A stretch of DNA of 64,000 nt from Plutella xylostella (taxonomy: Eukaryota; Arthropoda; Insecta; Lepidoptera; Plutellidae). Below are positions 37,320 to 50,600 of this stretch, piece after piece (within the stretch, counting starts at the first letter, position 1; each line of letters begins with the position of its first letter). The stretch lies in the NCBI RefSeq assembly GCF_932276165.1, contig NC_063984.1, positions 9,431,501-9,495,500 of the forward strand, given 5' to 3'. Made by a program: the position numbers and the translations under genes. The notes under the pieces are model-generated. The model had not been told where the DNA came from. It saw only the letters and a list, made by a program, of their open reading frames with translations, and made no database searches.

Positions 37320-37470
37320 TATAGTGCCACAAACTTATCTGTTCCGGTGAGAGCGAACTAAATTGGTCCATACCTCATTACTTACTGTACTAATGAATTT
37401 CATATTGACATAGATTATATGGACCAATTTAGTTCGCTCTCACCGGAACAGATAAGTTTGTGGCACTATA
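37320..37470. repeat. Hairpin (MITE-like) element
   Basis: Inverted arms of about 52 bp start tatagtgccacaaacttatc and end with its complement. They surround about 45 bp of unrelated sequence and there is no ORF. Confidence 0.85.
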
Positions 37471-38118
37471 ACAAGGACGGAAGGAACTAATAATGACAGA
37501 AAAAAATATTTTCAGTATTGTTTCCGGTTTTATGGGTTTTATGCACTTTACCTTACTTTAGGAAGTCAATAATCATAGAACTATACTTAGCACAAATAGT
37601 ACCAAAATATCTGTGGCATTATTTATAACATAGATAGTTTATTTAATTTGTAATTAAATACCTAGTTTATTACAAAAAGAAAAAATATATATATTTTGAC
37701 TAACTCATTATTTCCTTGTATTGTTAAGTTGGTAGCACTGCTTAAAGGCGAGGGATGTTGCCTATGCGAATGAATCGATCGATTGAAACTTTGCAAGATT
37801 GAAATAAATATTTATATTGATTTTCCCATGGGTACATAAAACCTACTTAGCGATAGCAATATCCTATAATCATATCACACATATATTACAGAATATTCGT
37901 GTTTCATGAGATAATTTTAATATTTACAAAATAGCTGTGTATTTTTAACTCAGTCGAATAAAAAATAATCGATTTGTATATTGTAGAGCTCCAAAGAAAA
38001 TATTGGGTACAACTCTATTAGTTTGTTTTCTTTCTGAGTTCGCAAGCGTTTTATTTTCTACATCATATTTTTATTTAATTATAATTTTTGCAAGCTGAAA
38101 CACACATGACCATCCGAT

Positions 38119-41100
38119 ATGGCTAATCAAGAAATTAGTTTGAAGTGGAATGGTTATCAGAATAATATTTTGTGTAACGTGAAGGAGCTGTTCAAAGATG
38201 AGGGTCTCTCGGATGTCACCCTGGTCTCCGAAGGGCACAGTTTTAAGGCTCACAAAGTTATTCTCTCCGCTAATAGTTCTGTTTTCAGGACTATATTCCA
38301 GGTAAATTAGTGTCCAATTCGTTAGGTAAAGATTAATAAGTGAATTAGTGCGTGGTAAAATTGTCTGACGCCTACACATTTTTTGCAGCAAAACCCCCAC
38401 AAAGATCCAATTATAGTGCTTCATGACATCAACACGGCGTCTCTGCGGACCCTGCTGACGTTCATGTACAACGGAGAGGTGAACGTGACCGAGGAGTTCC
38501 TGCCCGTTCTGCTGAAGACTGCTGAGACCCTCAGGGTGTGTGGGCTGTCCACTGGCACTGAAGCTGCTTCAAAGGAAGACGAGGTACTGCTAATTTATAA
38601 TTAATAATAAGTAGAGATGCCACGAATATTCGGCAACTATTCGGTATTCGGCCTATTCGGCCAGTTTTTTCAGTATTCGGTATTCGCCGAATAGTGCGTA
38701 CTATTCGGGCCGAATACCGAATAGTAAATCATGTAAAAAATTACTTGTTATTTTAATCAAAATTGTGTATTTATTTCCAAATCACAACATTTTAGTACTT
38801 AAAATTAATCAGTAGTAAGTTGTGCTGGATAAAAATGAGCATTTCAGCATTTTTGGTAGCCCACGATTGCGCTTTTCATTGTAACCATCCTCAGAAAATA
38901 ACCTCTCACTATAAACGCTACTTCCAGGTGAAGAAAGATAAGTTTTTGCAAATTTCAAAAGGTTCGGGTATTGTTTTTTGTTTGCTGACCACCACTTGTA
39001 AGGATCGGCTATCCGATCTAGGCGAACTATTATCAAATAAAAATTCAACTCGTTTGCCACAGCATTCCGCCTTCTAATAATTAGCATTTCTCATATAATC
39101 TGTAGCGACTTCTTCAAAGCAGTTCCAGGAACAAAAAAAACAGGTTGTAGCGCCGAATATTCGGCGGCCGAATATTCGGCGCTTCGGCCGGCAGCATCGC
39201 CGAATATTCGGTATTCCGTATTCGGCCAATTCACTATTCGTGGCAACACTAATAATAAGGTATCAAAGCTGCGTATAACAAGTGTAGTGGTTAGTGACCC
39301 TGGCTGCAATGTCAAAGGTGCCAGTTTTGATCCCCAGCCAGGTCAGATATTTCTTTGGCCGGTCAGACACAGACTTGGGTGTTGGGGTTGTGTTGTATTG
39401 TGTGATACCTCCCAACCTAACCTTCAAGCATAGACATAGCAATAACCCTCCAGTCTTGAAGGAAGCTCATCTCCACTGATTATTATGAGTTGTCCATTTG
39501 AGTATTATCAAAGCTGAAGGCAATATTGGGAGTTTAAGTGCTGTTTATTGATGAAAGTTTCAGTGTTTTTAAGCTTATGTGCTAGTTGCATTATATTTGA
39601 GTAGGATACATAAGTTTTAACATATTTATTTTATCATATTCGGTAGCTCAGCCAACCGTGAACTCTTTTATCATTGTTCATGATTCTGGATGCATCCAGT
39701 AGGCAATGTTCTGAAAACTGAGTATTCATACAGGAGCCTTTGCTCTGCAGTTGAGACATGTTGTCAGATGATAGCATTCCTTAGCTGATTATGTGTTGAT
39801 TTGTAACAGTTACATAGTTTTGATGATATAAATGTCTGGCTATAAATAAATTAATGACTATTACACATAGAAATTCTAGGTATACACAGTGGCCTGAAAC
39901 AACTAAACTAGCAGCTGAACTATGCATATAATTATAATAACAAATGGGTTGAATGAAATAGAGCATGACCAATCAAGTTAACATTAACCGTCTTATTGCT
40001 TGTTACAGAAAACCTCATCGGAAACAACACAGAAAAAACGTAAAAAGAGTGAAATTGAAGATGGTAACGTCAGATGTAAAAAAGTTGCTTTGAATCCAGT
40101 ACCTGATGTGGTGAAGAAGGTTGATGCTCACATAGAATCTAACAATACCACCAAAATAGCTGTAATTATGATTTTTGTTTCTTTTTGTTTTGTATTAATT
40201 TTGTATACATACCTATGTTATTTAAGTACTTAATAATTTATTTTTTAAAATATTAAATTAATCTTGACTCACACAAAAGTTATATTCATAAAGCAAACAT
40301 TGCAAGATTTTGAAGGCACAGCTGTTTTATAAAAGTTAAATCTGGTTGACCAATAATATAATGTCTTATACTTAGTTCTTATACTTACTTACTCTCCACT
40401 CTCTATTATAACCTAATACAAATACATACAAATAATATAGAGCTACATCATTGACTCTACAGTGTATTGAACCCATTATTTTTCTGTTCCACAGCCACTG
40501 GTCCCTAAAGAAGAACCCATTGACTCTCCGCTCACAGACTATTCAGGAGAGAACACAAACGACACAGACATTGCTTTACTGGAAGAAAATGAGAAGAAAT
40601 TCATAGTTAGCCCAGATAATGTTCCCATAAAAAATGCCTTGAAAAATAACTCAGGAGAGCAACGAGTGAACAAATGGATCAATGAAGTGAGCAGTACGCA
40701 GCCATGCTTGAACGTGCCGAGTGAGAAGAGCAGTGATGGCACTGATGATGATAAGGACAGTGTAGAGATCGACAAGGAAGTAGAGACGGTATTGCAAAGT
40801 GGAACTATAGTTGAGTCGCTGAGTGTCACAACTGAGAATTTAAATTCGAATGCCAGCGATGCTATTTGCTGCAAAGGTGAGTGTTTTTATTTCCATAACA
40901 TACATTATTATTATTATTTAAAAAAAAACACGCACTCACGCCTTGTACTAATGTCCTCCCTTGCGGGGTAGGCAGAGGTGCATTGCTGAACCCACTTTTC
41001 GCCAGAGTGTTATGTTAGTCCCAATGTAATAGGGGGCGGGCCTATTGCCATTTTACGGGAACATCCAAGACCCGAGAACAAATATCTGTGTTTAAACAAA

Positions 41101-41914
41101 TATCTGCCCCGGCCGGGAATCGAACCCGGGACCATCGGCTCAGTAGTCAGGTCACTAACCACTACGCCATTCGGTCGTCTAAATGTTAAAACGCCTTTTA
41201 TAAAATCTTAATTTATAATTTCCAGAAAAGTCAAACGTCTGCTACGCTAATCCGTCGTTCCCGTGCCCGTTCTGCCCGCGAGTGTACAACAGCTGGGGGT
41301 ACCGACGAAGACACGTCAAGTCCAGGCACATGACGAATAGGTAAGGACTTTATTAATATTATACATTGAAATTTGTATATAGTTTTCAATCTAGGCTATG
41401 GCTTCTATTGACTAAATTGGAAGGAGACGTGGACGCGGTGAGGACGTGATGGGTTGTGATGATGAAACCCTTCAAAAGATGCACAATCGAGTGACATAAA
41501 TCAGGCGAATCCTGGACATTATATTGTTTATCAAAGCTGGACAGTTAGCGACTGGATATATTTTGACTCGCTTATATCATAGTGACTAATCTACACTAGT
41601 GTTTCCAAACAATAAAAAAAAATGGTGGATGGATAAGATAAGCTCCTTCTGCCCAACCTCTGAATTAATTTACATTCATATCTTCCTTTTCAATCTCCAG
41701 ATTATCCTGCAAATGGTGCGTGTCAGTTCTTCCTTCGACGGGCGCTTGGTACTCCCACGCAACGCGCGCCCACGGCGTCCCCCACGAAGAGGCCAGAAAC
41801 TCCTTGGTAGTGATGGTCGAGGCTCACGCAGTGTTGACCCTGAACGAGCCCAGTGTCGCACAGTTACTTGGTCAAGTTGGTATGACTGACACAAAGAGCG
41901 CGAGTGGCGATTAG
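38119..41914 (+). CDS. BTB/POZ and C2H2 zinc-finger transcription factor
   Basis: Six exons, 38119-38301, 38389-38583, 40009-40161, 40495-40876, 41226-41340 and 41701-41914, give 413 aa. Residues 1-117 are an insect-type BTB domain beginning with the hallmark LKWNGYQNNI and containing GLSDVTLV and FKAHKVILSA. A basic stretch (KKRKKSEIEDG) and an acidic linker follow. Two C2H2 fingers end the protein: C318-x2-C321-x12-H334-x4-H339 and C346-x2-C349-x12-H362-x4-H367, the second split from the first by the last intron. The layout is that of the tramtrack/lola/broad group of sequence-specific nuclear regulators; I cannot choose an ortholog. Other zinc-finger ends could be joined by alternative splicing as in that group, but none is visible. 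The intron between exons 2 and 3 holds a hAT relic, and that between exons 4 and 5 a SINE. Confidence 0.9.
38612..39251. mobile_element. hAT transposon deletion derivative
   Basis: The termini are inverted copies of about 17 bp (tagagatgccacgaata and tagtgttgccacgaata read inward). An 8-bp target duplication ATAATAAG lies at 38604-38611 and 39252-39259. A minus-strand frame (39087-38809) carries the C-terminal hAT dimerisation motif, with DPYKWW and SVYSERLFS. Subterminal tattcgg repeats fill both ends. The size is 640 bp, so most of the transposase is gone. Confidence 0.92.
39280..39480 (+). repeat. Degenerate SINE copy
   Basis: The head gtagtggttagtgaccctgg and a damaged B box (agttttgatcccc) resemble the SINE at 1080, followed by a diverged body. 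It sits immediately right of the hAT relic. Confidence 0.6.
40920..41181 (-). repeat. tRNA-derived SINE
   Basis: Full-length reverse copy of the 1080-1340 family (tail cgcactcacgccttgtacta at the left, B box complement ggaatcgaacc, head complement ccactacgccattcggtcgtc at the right). It lies in the intron before the first zinc-finger exon. Confidence 0.85.
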
Positions 41915-43520
41915 AGACGTTGACGTGAGTCTATGGTTTTATTTTTCTTTTTTGCGCGCAACGCGTGCTATGCTGCCAGGCTTTTTCCTGGGTATTTTGG
42001 ATACTGTATTTTTGTATTGGATTTACGTGTGTGGTGGAAAATTATGAGGGAGACAATACGTATTGTATACTGCATATGAAACAGCTGGTTTTGAAATATT
42101 TTGAGGACCAAAAAATATAATGAAAACAAATCAGTCTTTTTTAATAATTTGTAAGACTATTGTAAAGTTTCTTACAATTATTTTTACTGTCTATTTCTGT
42201 GCCATACTAGGCGTCTTAGGTACTTATTCCTGTAATACTTACATTATGATCTTAAGAAATTGAGGCAATAAATACTTTTATGCGTGTGCGTGACATAGTT
42301 AGGCATAGTATTAAATTGGCCTTTATTAAAAGTTTAACGATAAGAAAAGAGATGGGATTTACGGTTAGATTTAAGCATAATATTTTCTATACGATTCTGA
42401 GGAAAATGTTCAGAATATACGAATTTCATTTATGAATTATGTACTAATAACTAATAAGCCAGTTAGTTTCAAAAAGTCATAATTAAGTATAATATACATA
42501 TATATTTTATATTAAATTTGTAATAAAATAAAACTACGAAATACCAAAGTCAATAATTATGGAGCCAGAATATGTCGAGATGAGCTCAGAATATTATGAG
42601 CCTACATAGTTAGGTATTTTATTTTTTTACAAGTATTTAATAAAACAAACGGTCAGTTTACAGCATTATAACAAAATATCAGGTCAGTTAAAACTAGATA
42701 ATTTAGTTAATAATTTTATTTCAAACATGGTTATTTTATACACTAACACAAGTTAACTACAATTTTATTATGATCTCAGCATTAAGTTTAATGTTTACTT
42801 TAAATAGAAAACATTGCTTTTCTTACCTGTATTATTATTTTACACAGGTATTCTTGTATGTATTTACAATCCCACCCAAGAACTCAGATGCTCCTAGGTT
42901 TCGCTAGTCCATCCTCTGGTTTGTCTGAAAGCATTTGTTATTGCCGAAACAAATGTAGAATTTTGCCCTTTGAAGAGTTCTGGATAATCCTAGGAGAGAC
43001 TAATTGATATATAAATATACGCTTCTTATATTTTTTCTTACGAATGGCAGGACAAAGTAGTGAAACTGATGCTCACTATCCATTCAATATTTTATTAGTT
43101 AATCATAGGTTTATATGTTCGTTTTATTTTTAATAACATCTGCTCACTTATTATAATTAGTTTAAAATCGTGTATTTATAAATGTTTAATGGACAGTTTA
43201 TTTTTATTGACTGATTAAAATCTAGAGTATGAAAAGTTGGGCAATAAGAAAGGAATGGTTATTTTTGTATTTTTATACGTAACAAAGGAATGAATATTAG
43301 TGTAGACCTAAGTCAATTGTATTCGGCGATAAATTGAGAATTGTGATGTAAGATTATTATAAAAAAGATTTAAGTAAATATTTTTCTGAAAAAAAAAGTG
43401 TTTTGAAAGTGTGTATTCAATAAAGGTTATAATATTGTATTAAATGCCAAAACATTTCTTTGGCTTAACGCAATATCCAAATCTGTTTACGGGATGTTTG
43501 GGGAGTGCTGCGAGTTATGA
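41915..43520. other. 3' flank of the BTB gene, no other gene seen
   Basis: AT-rich. Candidate poly(A) hexamers AATAAA occur near 42267 and 42520-42530. No coding exon is recognisable. Confidence 0.45.
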
Positions 43521-43645
43521 GAGCGTTCGAGTAGCGGCGAGTAAACGCGAATTTGTATGGCGCAGGAGAGTCGCCATCTAGCGGCAAGTAGCTGCAGTAG
43601 CTCCGCGCGCCATACAAATTTGAGTCGATTTTCACTACTCGATCG
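43521..43645. repeat. Imperfect hairpin element
   Basis: The blocks gaatttgtatggcgc (left) and gcgccatacaaattt (right), with flanking cgagtag and ctactcg words, form an imperfect inverted repeat in an AT-rich setting. No ORF. Confidence 0.6.
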
Positions 43646-44610
43646 GTTTAAAAAAACGTGATACTTGGCCCATAAAATATGCGGCGAATCAGTTTAGGTA
43701 TATTGCATAAGAAAATTGCGATATAAATAAAAGGCATAATTTTCAAAAACTTTACTACTAATGCACATAATAATGAGCAGTAAAGATAGGCAGTTACACA
43801 TTTGTGATCTTAACAGAACATTTGGTAACACATTTATAAATAAGTACTTTGATGGATTTTAATGATTAACTATTATGATAAAAAAACAAAAATATTTTTA
43901 TAAGCATTTGATAAAATACTTTATTTCTGTAATGGACTACTTAAACACACTTCATGCCATTTTAAACTATATCAAACATATCGTGTTGTGTACAAATTAT
44001 ACGAAAACAGAGCTTGAAAATTATAAACTTGTAATTATGAATGTAACACATTTGCACTTTCTTCTGCAGTGAATATTTAGATATTTTATAGACTTGGTAT
44101 TTCAACTACTTATTGATCATTTGGACATGGTAAATTATAGAAATAAATATATCCAAGTAATACATATATTATAAAACAATTCCATATTTATATATCTGCA
44201 TGAAACTCACCATAATGTTACCAAGTCTGTAAAAAAACCTAATAATGCACTCTCTAAAAAGGTAGATTTAAGATAAACGTTAAATAAATAAGTTACCAAA
44301 GCAATTTCTATAAGCATTACTACGATTAGAATGTAAGACTAAATAAAATAAAAATAATTATATTATATATTTTTATATTAAGAGAGTGAATGCAAGAATC
44401 TTAGAAACATTCAAAATGTCTTAGCACGGTAAAACGATGAAAGAATCTTAAACCACAAAATAACAATAAAATCTTATGAGTCTAAACTAAACGTATGGCT
44501 TTAAACTTGTCAAAATTAACTCTATATAATTAAGCAATGTGTGAAATGAAAATTGTAATAGGCCTTGAAATGGGGATTTTAATATATTTTTACAAAATAG
44601 ACTGAACCTG
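43646..44610. other. Intergenic, no gene seen
   Basis: Very AT-rich sequence between two convergent genes. Small open frames are present but have no recognisable features. Confidence 0.45.
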
Positions 44611-44616
44611 TTTTTA
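44611..44616 (-). terminator. Candidate poly(A) signal of ninaC
   Basis: On the minus strand an AATAAA hexamer lies about 20 bp beyond the stop codon of the myosin III gene. Confidence 0.5.
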
Positions 44617-44633
44617 TTTAGTATACCTTGAAC

Positions 44634-47600
44634 CTACAAATCAGTAACAGTACCTTCTACAGTAATCCCGGGCGCAATTTGTATCTTTTGATTCATAAGT
44701 TTGTTGTCTATGGCATTGAGGTCGCCCATAGATTCTCGTTTTTTTAAAGCCGCGTGTATGAGCTCTCTTGAGTCTTTCCTCGTGAACTCCCTGCTCTTGG
44801 GTCTGGCTGGGGCCGGCCCCTTGCCCTTGCTATGTGAGATGATGTGTCTCGGCGCGGTCGTCTTATCCTCCAAGATGCTGAGGTCGGACTCGCCAGTTCG
44901 CTTCATAGAGGCCCGATTCCTCGGCGTCTTCTTCAACATAGCCTGGAAGTTGAATGGAGGGTCGTCTCCGCTCAAATCGTTGGCCGACTTCGCCATTGCC
45001 TGCAGCTCTTTAACAGGGTTCGGCATGTCAGGTGGAACATTAATGCCATAAAGGCTCTTACTGTACCCTGTCTTCCGGAGTTTCTGTGAGCTATTTTCGA
45101 GTGTGTTGGTGTTTTCTGTGGATCCGGACCAGGGGGTGGGTGCTTGGTAGAAGTTAGGCGGGGTGTAGCCGGGTTTCTTCTTGTAGACAGCTGGTCTGGG
45201 CTGAGCCTCCTCTGGCGGCAGCTTGGTGACGGGCTGCGTGGGGTCGCGGCAGTACGGTACATTGATGAGGGTCTGGGTGCCGGCGGTGGAAGTCTGTGGT
45301 TTTTGTGCTGAACTGGACCGACGCTTGAGCGGCTCGTCCCACTGCTCGTGGTCGGAGTCGTATTGGCTCGCGAATGTGTCACTGGAATGAGATAAATTAT
45401 TGAATTAATACTCGATGATCGATAAGAAAAAAACTAATCTACCTACATCTACATTGTTGCAAAAATCTCTATAACATCCACTGCTCGTCGGAGGCTCTCT
45501 CTACAATCTGTTCTCAACCTTTTTCGTCCAACCAACTGCAACTGTTATCTGAAGTTGTCTGCCCCAACTGTTATCGGACCTTCGGCAGTCCAACTGCAGA
45601 TTTAAGACCTATCTCACATACACACACACACACATAAACAATACAGCTAAAAAAGAACTAACTTGCTCTTCCCGCTCGGGTCACACATGTGCGTCGTATC
45701 ATAATACGTGAGCTGGTTGATCCCAAAGGGCAGCTTCCACACAGAGGGCGGGCTGGAGCCCAGGAACTCCTTCTGTCTCGAGTGAGGGTCCACGCGATCC
45801 AGCAGCACGGAGGTTGACGTCGACATGAGAGATTCCACTATGGCTTGGTTGTAGATGTGCACCTGGGAAGTTGTAGAAAGCAGTTAGGTAAGTACATAGG
45901 TAATAAGATGTGTAGTGGTTGGGTGGGAGGCATGATGACCGCAAGGCACCTACTACGACTTATACGGTGCAACGGTAAATAGGCACATTAGCGAAAGTTC
46001 CGGGTAACGTCCTCGAGTTTCTGAAAAAATACACAGGGGTCGCCTCTATATAACTAACTATCTGTCATGTGAATACAGATGTCTGGAAAGTAGAAAATTC
46101 ATCACGCAATACGATAATGTTTTACGCGAACGCAGGTTTAAAAGATAGTAACTACATACTGCATACCGTATTATAAACTTACCTGTTGTGAAAAATGGAC
46201 GAGATCTTGATACTTGACGGCTCTATACTGTAGGAGGACTTGGAATATAGATCGGCTTTTCCATTTCATGGCAAATCTCTTGAGGAAGCATGCTGTCTGT
46301 TCATCTATTTCTCCTGTAGATTTGTTTATCAACGGACCGTATGCTTTTCTGACTACGTAACCTCGGTAAGCTGAAAGGAATAATTATCATTGATTTTTTT
46401 ATGGTCATGTAAGTACTTATAGTTACAAACTTATTTTCTACTTACTTTCTGCTAGTTTCTTAGTTCAGTTGTTATGATTTTAGGGTAGGTAATAGGGATG
46501 TAGTTAAGATTTAAATCAATTTTGGTAATTAAAGTTAACATAATTATCTCTCGGTAATTACTAATTAGTTACCTGTAATAAAGAAGGGACTTACCTTTTT
46601 GAATCAGCAGTGCCGCCTCATCCTGATTGATTTGTAAAGACTGCTGTTTCTTCAGCTCTTTAACTGTAATAAGGACGTTTTGTAGACTTGGTTATTATTC
46701 TGAATCCCCGTGGTTTTAGGGCTGTGCTGCTGTATTGAGGTGCGTGAGGTGAGGTAGTTACTAATTCTAGTGTTTTACAGTGAGTAGGAGTTTATTGGTG
46801 GTTGCGGGTCTAATTGAACTTACTGTGCAAATTCTTAGACTTGCTCTTTATAGCTTTTCGTCTGGCTAGAAAAGCTCTCATCATGCACTGAACCTTGACG
46901 ATTTTCTTCACTTGGACTTCGTACAGTCTGAAAATGGACGCGTGTGAGTATATTTTTTATTAAATTGAACAGGAAAGGGTAGTGTAGGTCTCTCCGGACG
47001 ACACGCTCCAGCTGCACCGACGACCTAGTTAAGACAGGTAGCTGGTAGTGGCTGGATGAGAGAGGCCGAGGACAGAGTGTTGTAGCGCTTCATGGGAGAA
47101 GCCTATATCCAGTCCAGTAGTAGACGATTATGGGCTGATGATGATAAATATCCCTAATAAGATGATTATTAAGTGCCTATATTTTACTATCGTAAATACG
47201 CTTTGTTAGTACTTTTACAGGGTGTCCACTATCTGGAAAGTCAGGGAAAGTCAGGGAAAAGTCAGGGAAGCTCAAGGTGGTCAGGGAAAGTCAGGGAAAT
47301 TGATGGGCCACCTGGAAAGTCAGGGAAAAATGACTATTCAAGCATATTTTTGGAAAAAATTTAGTACTTAATGTTATTATTTTTGTCGTGAAATACATAA
47401 AGCATAATATTAAATCTCGCTTAGTTTTCAAATATTTTTTACTGATCCATACTATTACATATAGTATGGTGATTTAATAAAAAATAAATAAGATTTAAAA
47501 ATATGTACATAGTAGGAATTCTAAAAGATTAGCTGATGTCCAATATATATATTATAGGTTGTTGCAAAAGGTGACTCAGCTCGCCATTCTAAATAACGTT

Positions 47601-50600
47601 TTAAGACTGTCGTCGTCTTGCGTCGTGTCGCGCGACTGCATCCCTGCAGAAGCGCTGTTTCGGCGCGGCACCTACTTAGTGTGAAATTTGAATGCGATCG
47701 CACCATAATACAAAGTACTCTGTGGATCGCACAATACAAAGAATATTTTTGTTTTTCGGTTTCGATACGCATTTGCCTGTTTCCTTCATCACACATTTTT
47801 TGAACAAAATCATTGTTTTCGGGAAGAGACGTAGGTACTTTTCAACCATAAAGTGAGCTTCAAACAGTTAAAACTTGTCTTTTATACTATAAAAACCAGT
47901 GAATGCCGCTTGACTTTTCAAATGTTGTATGTCTTTTTAGTATTTATCTAAAAAAAACTTAATACTACGTACACATTGTCGCAAAAACACGAAAGACTTA
48001 CACGTTTATGGCGAAATAAACGTGAGTTTGTTAGCAATTTCTTTTTGCGAATTATAAGAACAAATAATTTGACTTCATAAAACGTCTAAAAAGTTAGAAA
48101 TAAATTTAATGTGTTGACCAATACTAATGTGACAATACAACTATACCTAAGCAGGTACGATTCTTTTCTTAACATTAACCACATTGTCAGCGCACCAACA
48201 TAAACAAGAATCGCACTGCCCAGGCATATCTGTACTGAAACATTAAAGTATTATTTTATTGTTTTAGTGTATTTGCAATAATTGACAATCAATTAATGTA
48301 AGATGCAAAATGATACCAATAAGTCCTACTAGTAAATACGAATCATTCAAGCCTGTAGGCATGAGGTAGTTGTTATACCGTTAATGAGTTTCCTTGACTG
48401 CCTTCCGTTTCCATGATCAGATCAGCTCCAGGATCCATGATCACATCATTTTTTTTTATGAGAACTATATTTACGTTCTAAATTTCATTAGAATGGGTTA
48501 ATACGTGCTAAAATGGACATAAAAACCATATCTATACTCTTTGTCCAACCATTGAGTTCAACTCATTACATTTAAAAAAAATGAAAATCGGTCCCTAAAT
48601 GGCGGAGTCATCAGTGAACGTATATAAAAAAATAGTGAACCTCCTCCTTTTTTCGAAGTCAGTTAAAATTTTGTTTAGAATGATCTCTCCTAAATCACGT
48701 CCTTCAGCTTAGTATACCGGTTGTCCAGCCCCCTGGATAAATATTTTACGCAGTCGATATTTCAATAATTGTCAAAGAAATGAAAACAAAACTTCAAGCT
48801 TTCGTCTTCAAATTACTTAAATTGGGTTTTTATTTTGCTCTCTGGTCAGGGAAATTTTCTGAAATGGTCATGGAAAGTCAGGGAAAAGTCAGGGAATTTT
48901 TTGAAGCATTCAGAGTGGACACCCTGTTTTACAATTGAAACTATAAAAACCTGAATAAAACTGATTACCTGGCCAAGAATTCTTCATTGTAATATTTCAG
49001 GAACACTTTTGTCTTTCCAATAAGCCAGCCTTCCATTTTCAGACGAATCAGAAGTAATCTGCAGTTTTCCTGGGTCACCTCCACATTTTCATCGAAGTCG
49101 AATGCCAGGAAGCGGTACCTGGAAAATCGTATGACTTCGGTAAGCTACTACTTTATTACATTTCCCTGTCATGTTATCATTTGTGTTTTTTTTTTTATTT
49201 ACTCAAATACACAGATTTATAAGTATTTAATAAAATGAATTAGACTCCATGATTATAGACAGGCGCTCCAAGATTTGGTTGTGTTGGTTCGAAACCAAGA
49301 TACACTATTTAATTTAAATACCAACCTCCTTATAAACTCGGCAAACGGAATACGGCACGGGAACCCATTCTGCCTCGCTTTGGCCGTGTCCAAAATGGCC
49401 AGCGCCCTCAATTGTTGCCTCACCACCTCCGTTTGGAACCCGCGAGGGTTGTCATTCAAGTCAGCCCTGATGCAGCGCACGAAGTGGGTGCCCCCACTCC
49501 CAGGGCCAATAGAGAGTTGCTTCAGGAGCTCCAGGCTTGTGGCCCTGTAGGTGGCTGCGGCCGTGCGCATTCGGTGGAGCTGGGAGAACTGACCCTTGGA
49601 TATTGTGTTGAATTTCTGGAAGGGAAAATATATAAACTATTGTTTTAATTCGTTCTTCTTTATATAATTCAAATTTTATGCATATTGTAGCCAATTATAC
49701 CTAGTAGGTGCAGTCTACATACCCTCGCCTTCGAATTAGCCATTTCTTTTTCATTCTTCGATTTGGCCACAGAAACTTTCGGCTGATTGGACGTAACCGT
49801 CAAGTTGCCAGTTTTGGTCAATTTGTTCCTGAATAATTGTTGCACGGTCTCATTAACAGATGCTCTCATAGTTTCAATCATTTCCGGAGGTAGGAAGTCT
49901 TTGTTTTTGTCCGCCATTTCTCTGGCATCATAGCTGACTTTTCCTGTGTAGTGAGCCACACTGAACTCATGGCTGCCCGATAGTTTTATGTATGGGGCCT
50001 TCGATGAATTCCTGATGGAAGCTGTAAATGTAAAAAATATTAAAGCAGTAGATTAATAGGTACAGTGCATATGAAATTACTCAGTACTTATAATAAATCT
50101 CGTAAAAGTTTCATACTCATTATAAACTCTTGACCACTGCTAGTACGGCTTGCTTCGTCTAATATGTAGAACAAGCCCAAAGGTCTCCCCATCAGATGGT
50201 CTACAGAACTTTTGTTATCATAAAAATGCAAGGCAGTAACTGGAATCCCTTCCTCAGCTTCTTCCTGCATTTCCCAAGCAAATATTCTTTGGTTGTACAA
50301 GAATTGTATTTGTTCATTTGTTGTGTTGACAATAAGCTGCTCTATTCTATTGCGGTGGAAGCATTCGAATCCAAACATGTCTAGCAGACTCACTGAGTAC
50401 TTATCCCCACTGAAAGAAGCAAAGGATATTAAATTAAGGAGTATTAAAAAGCGGAAATTTTCATTTAACTATTTCAAATGAAACACTTACAATACCGATC
50501 GCAAAAATGCTAGCTTTGTATTGATCAAATTGATCATCCAATCTACCATCCGTTTGTACAGAGCACTTGCTAGTGTATCTCGGGCATCTCTCGCCTCATC

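Noticed and set aside
47173..47364. Frame with GKSGKS repeats
   Set aside because: Translation of the tcagggaaa subterminal repeats of a DNA transposon, not a protein.
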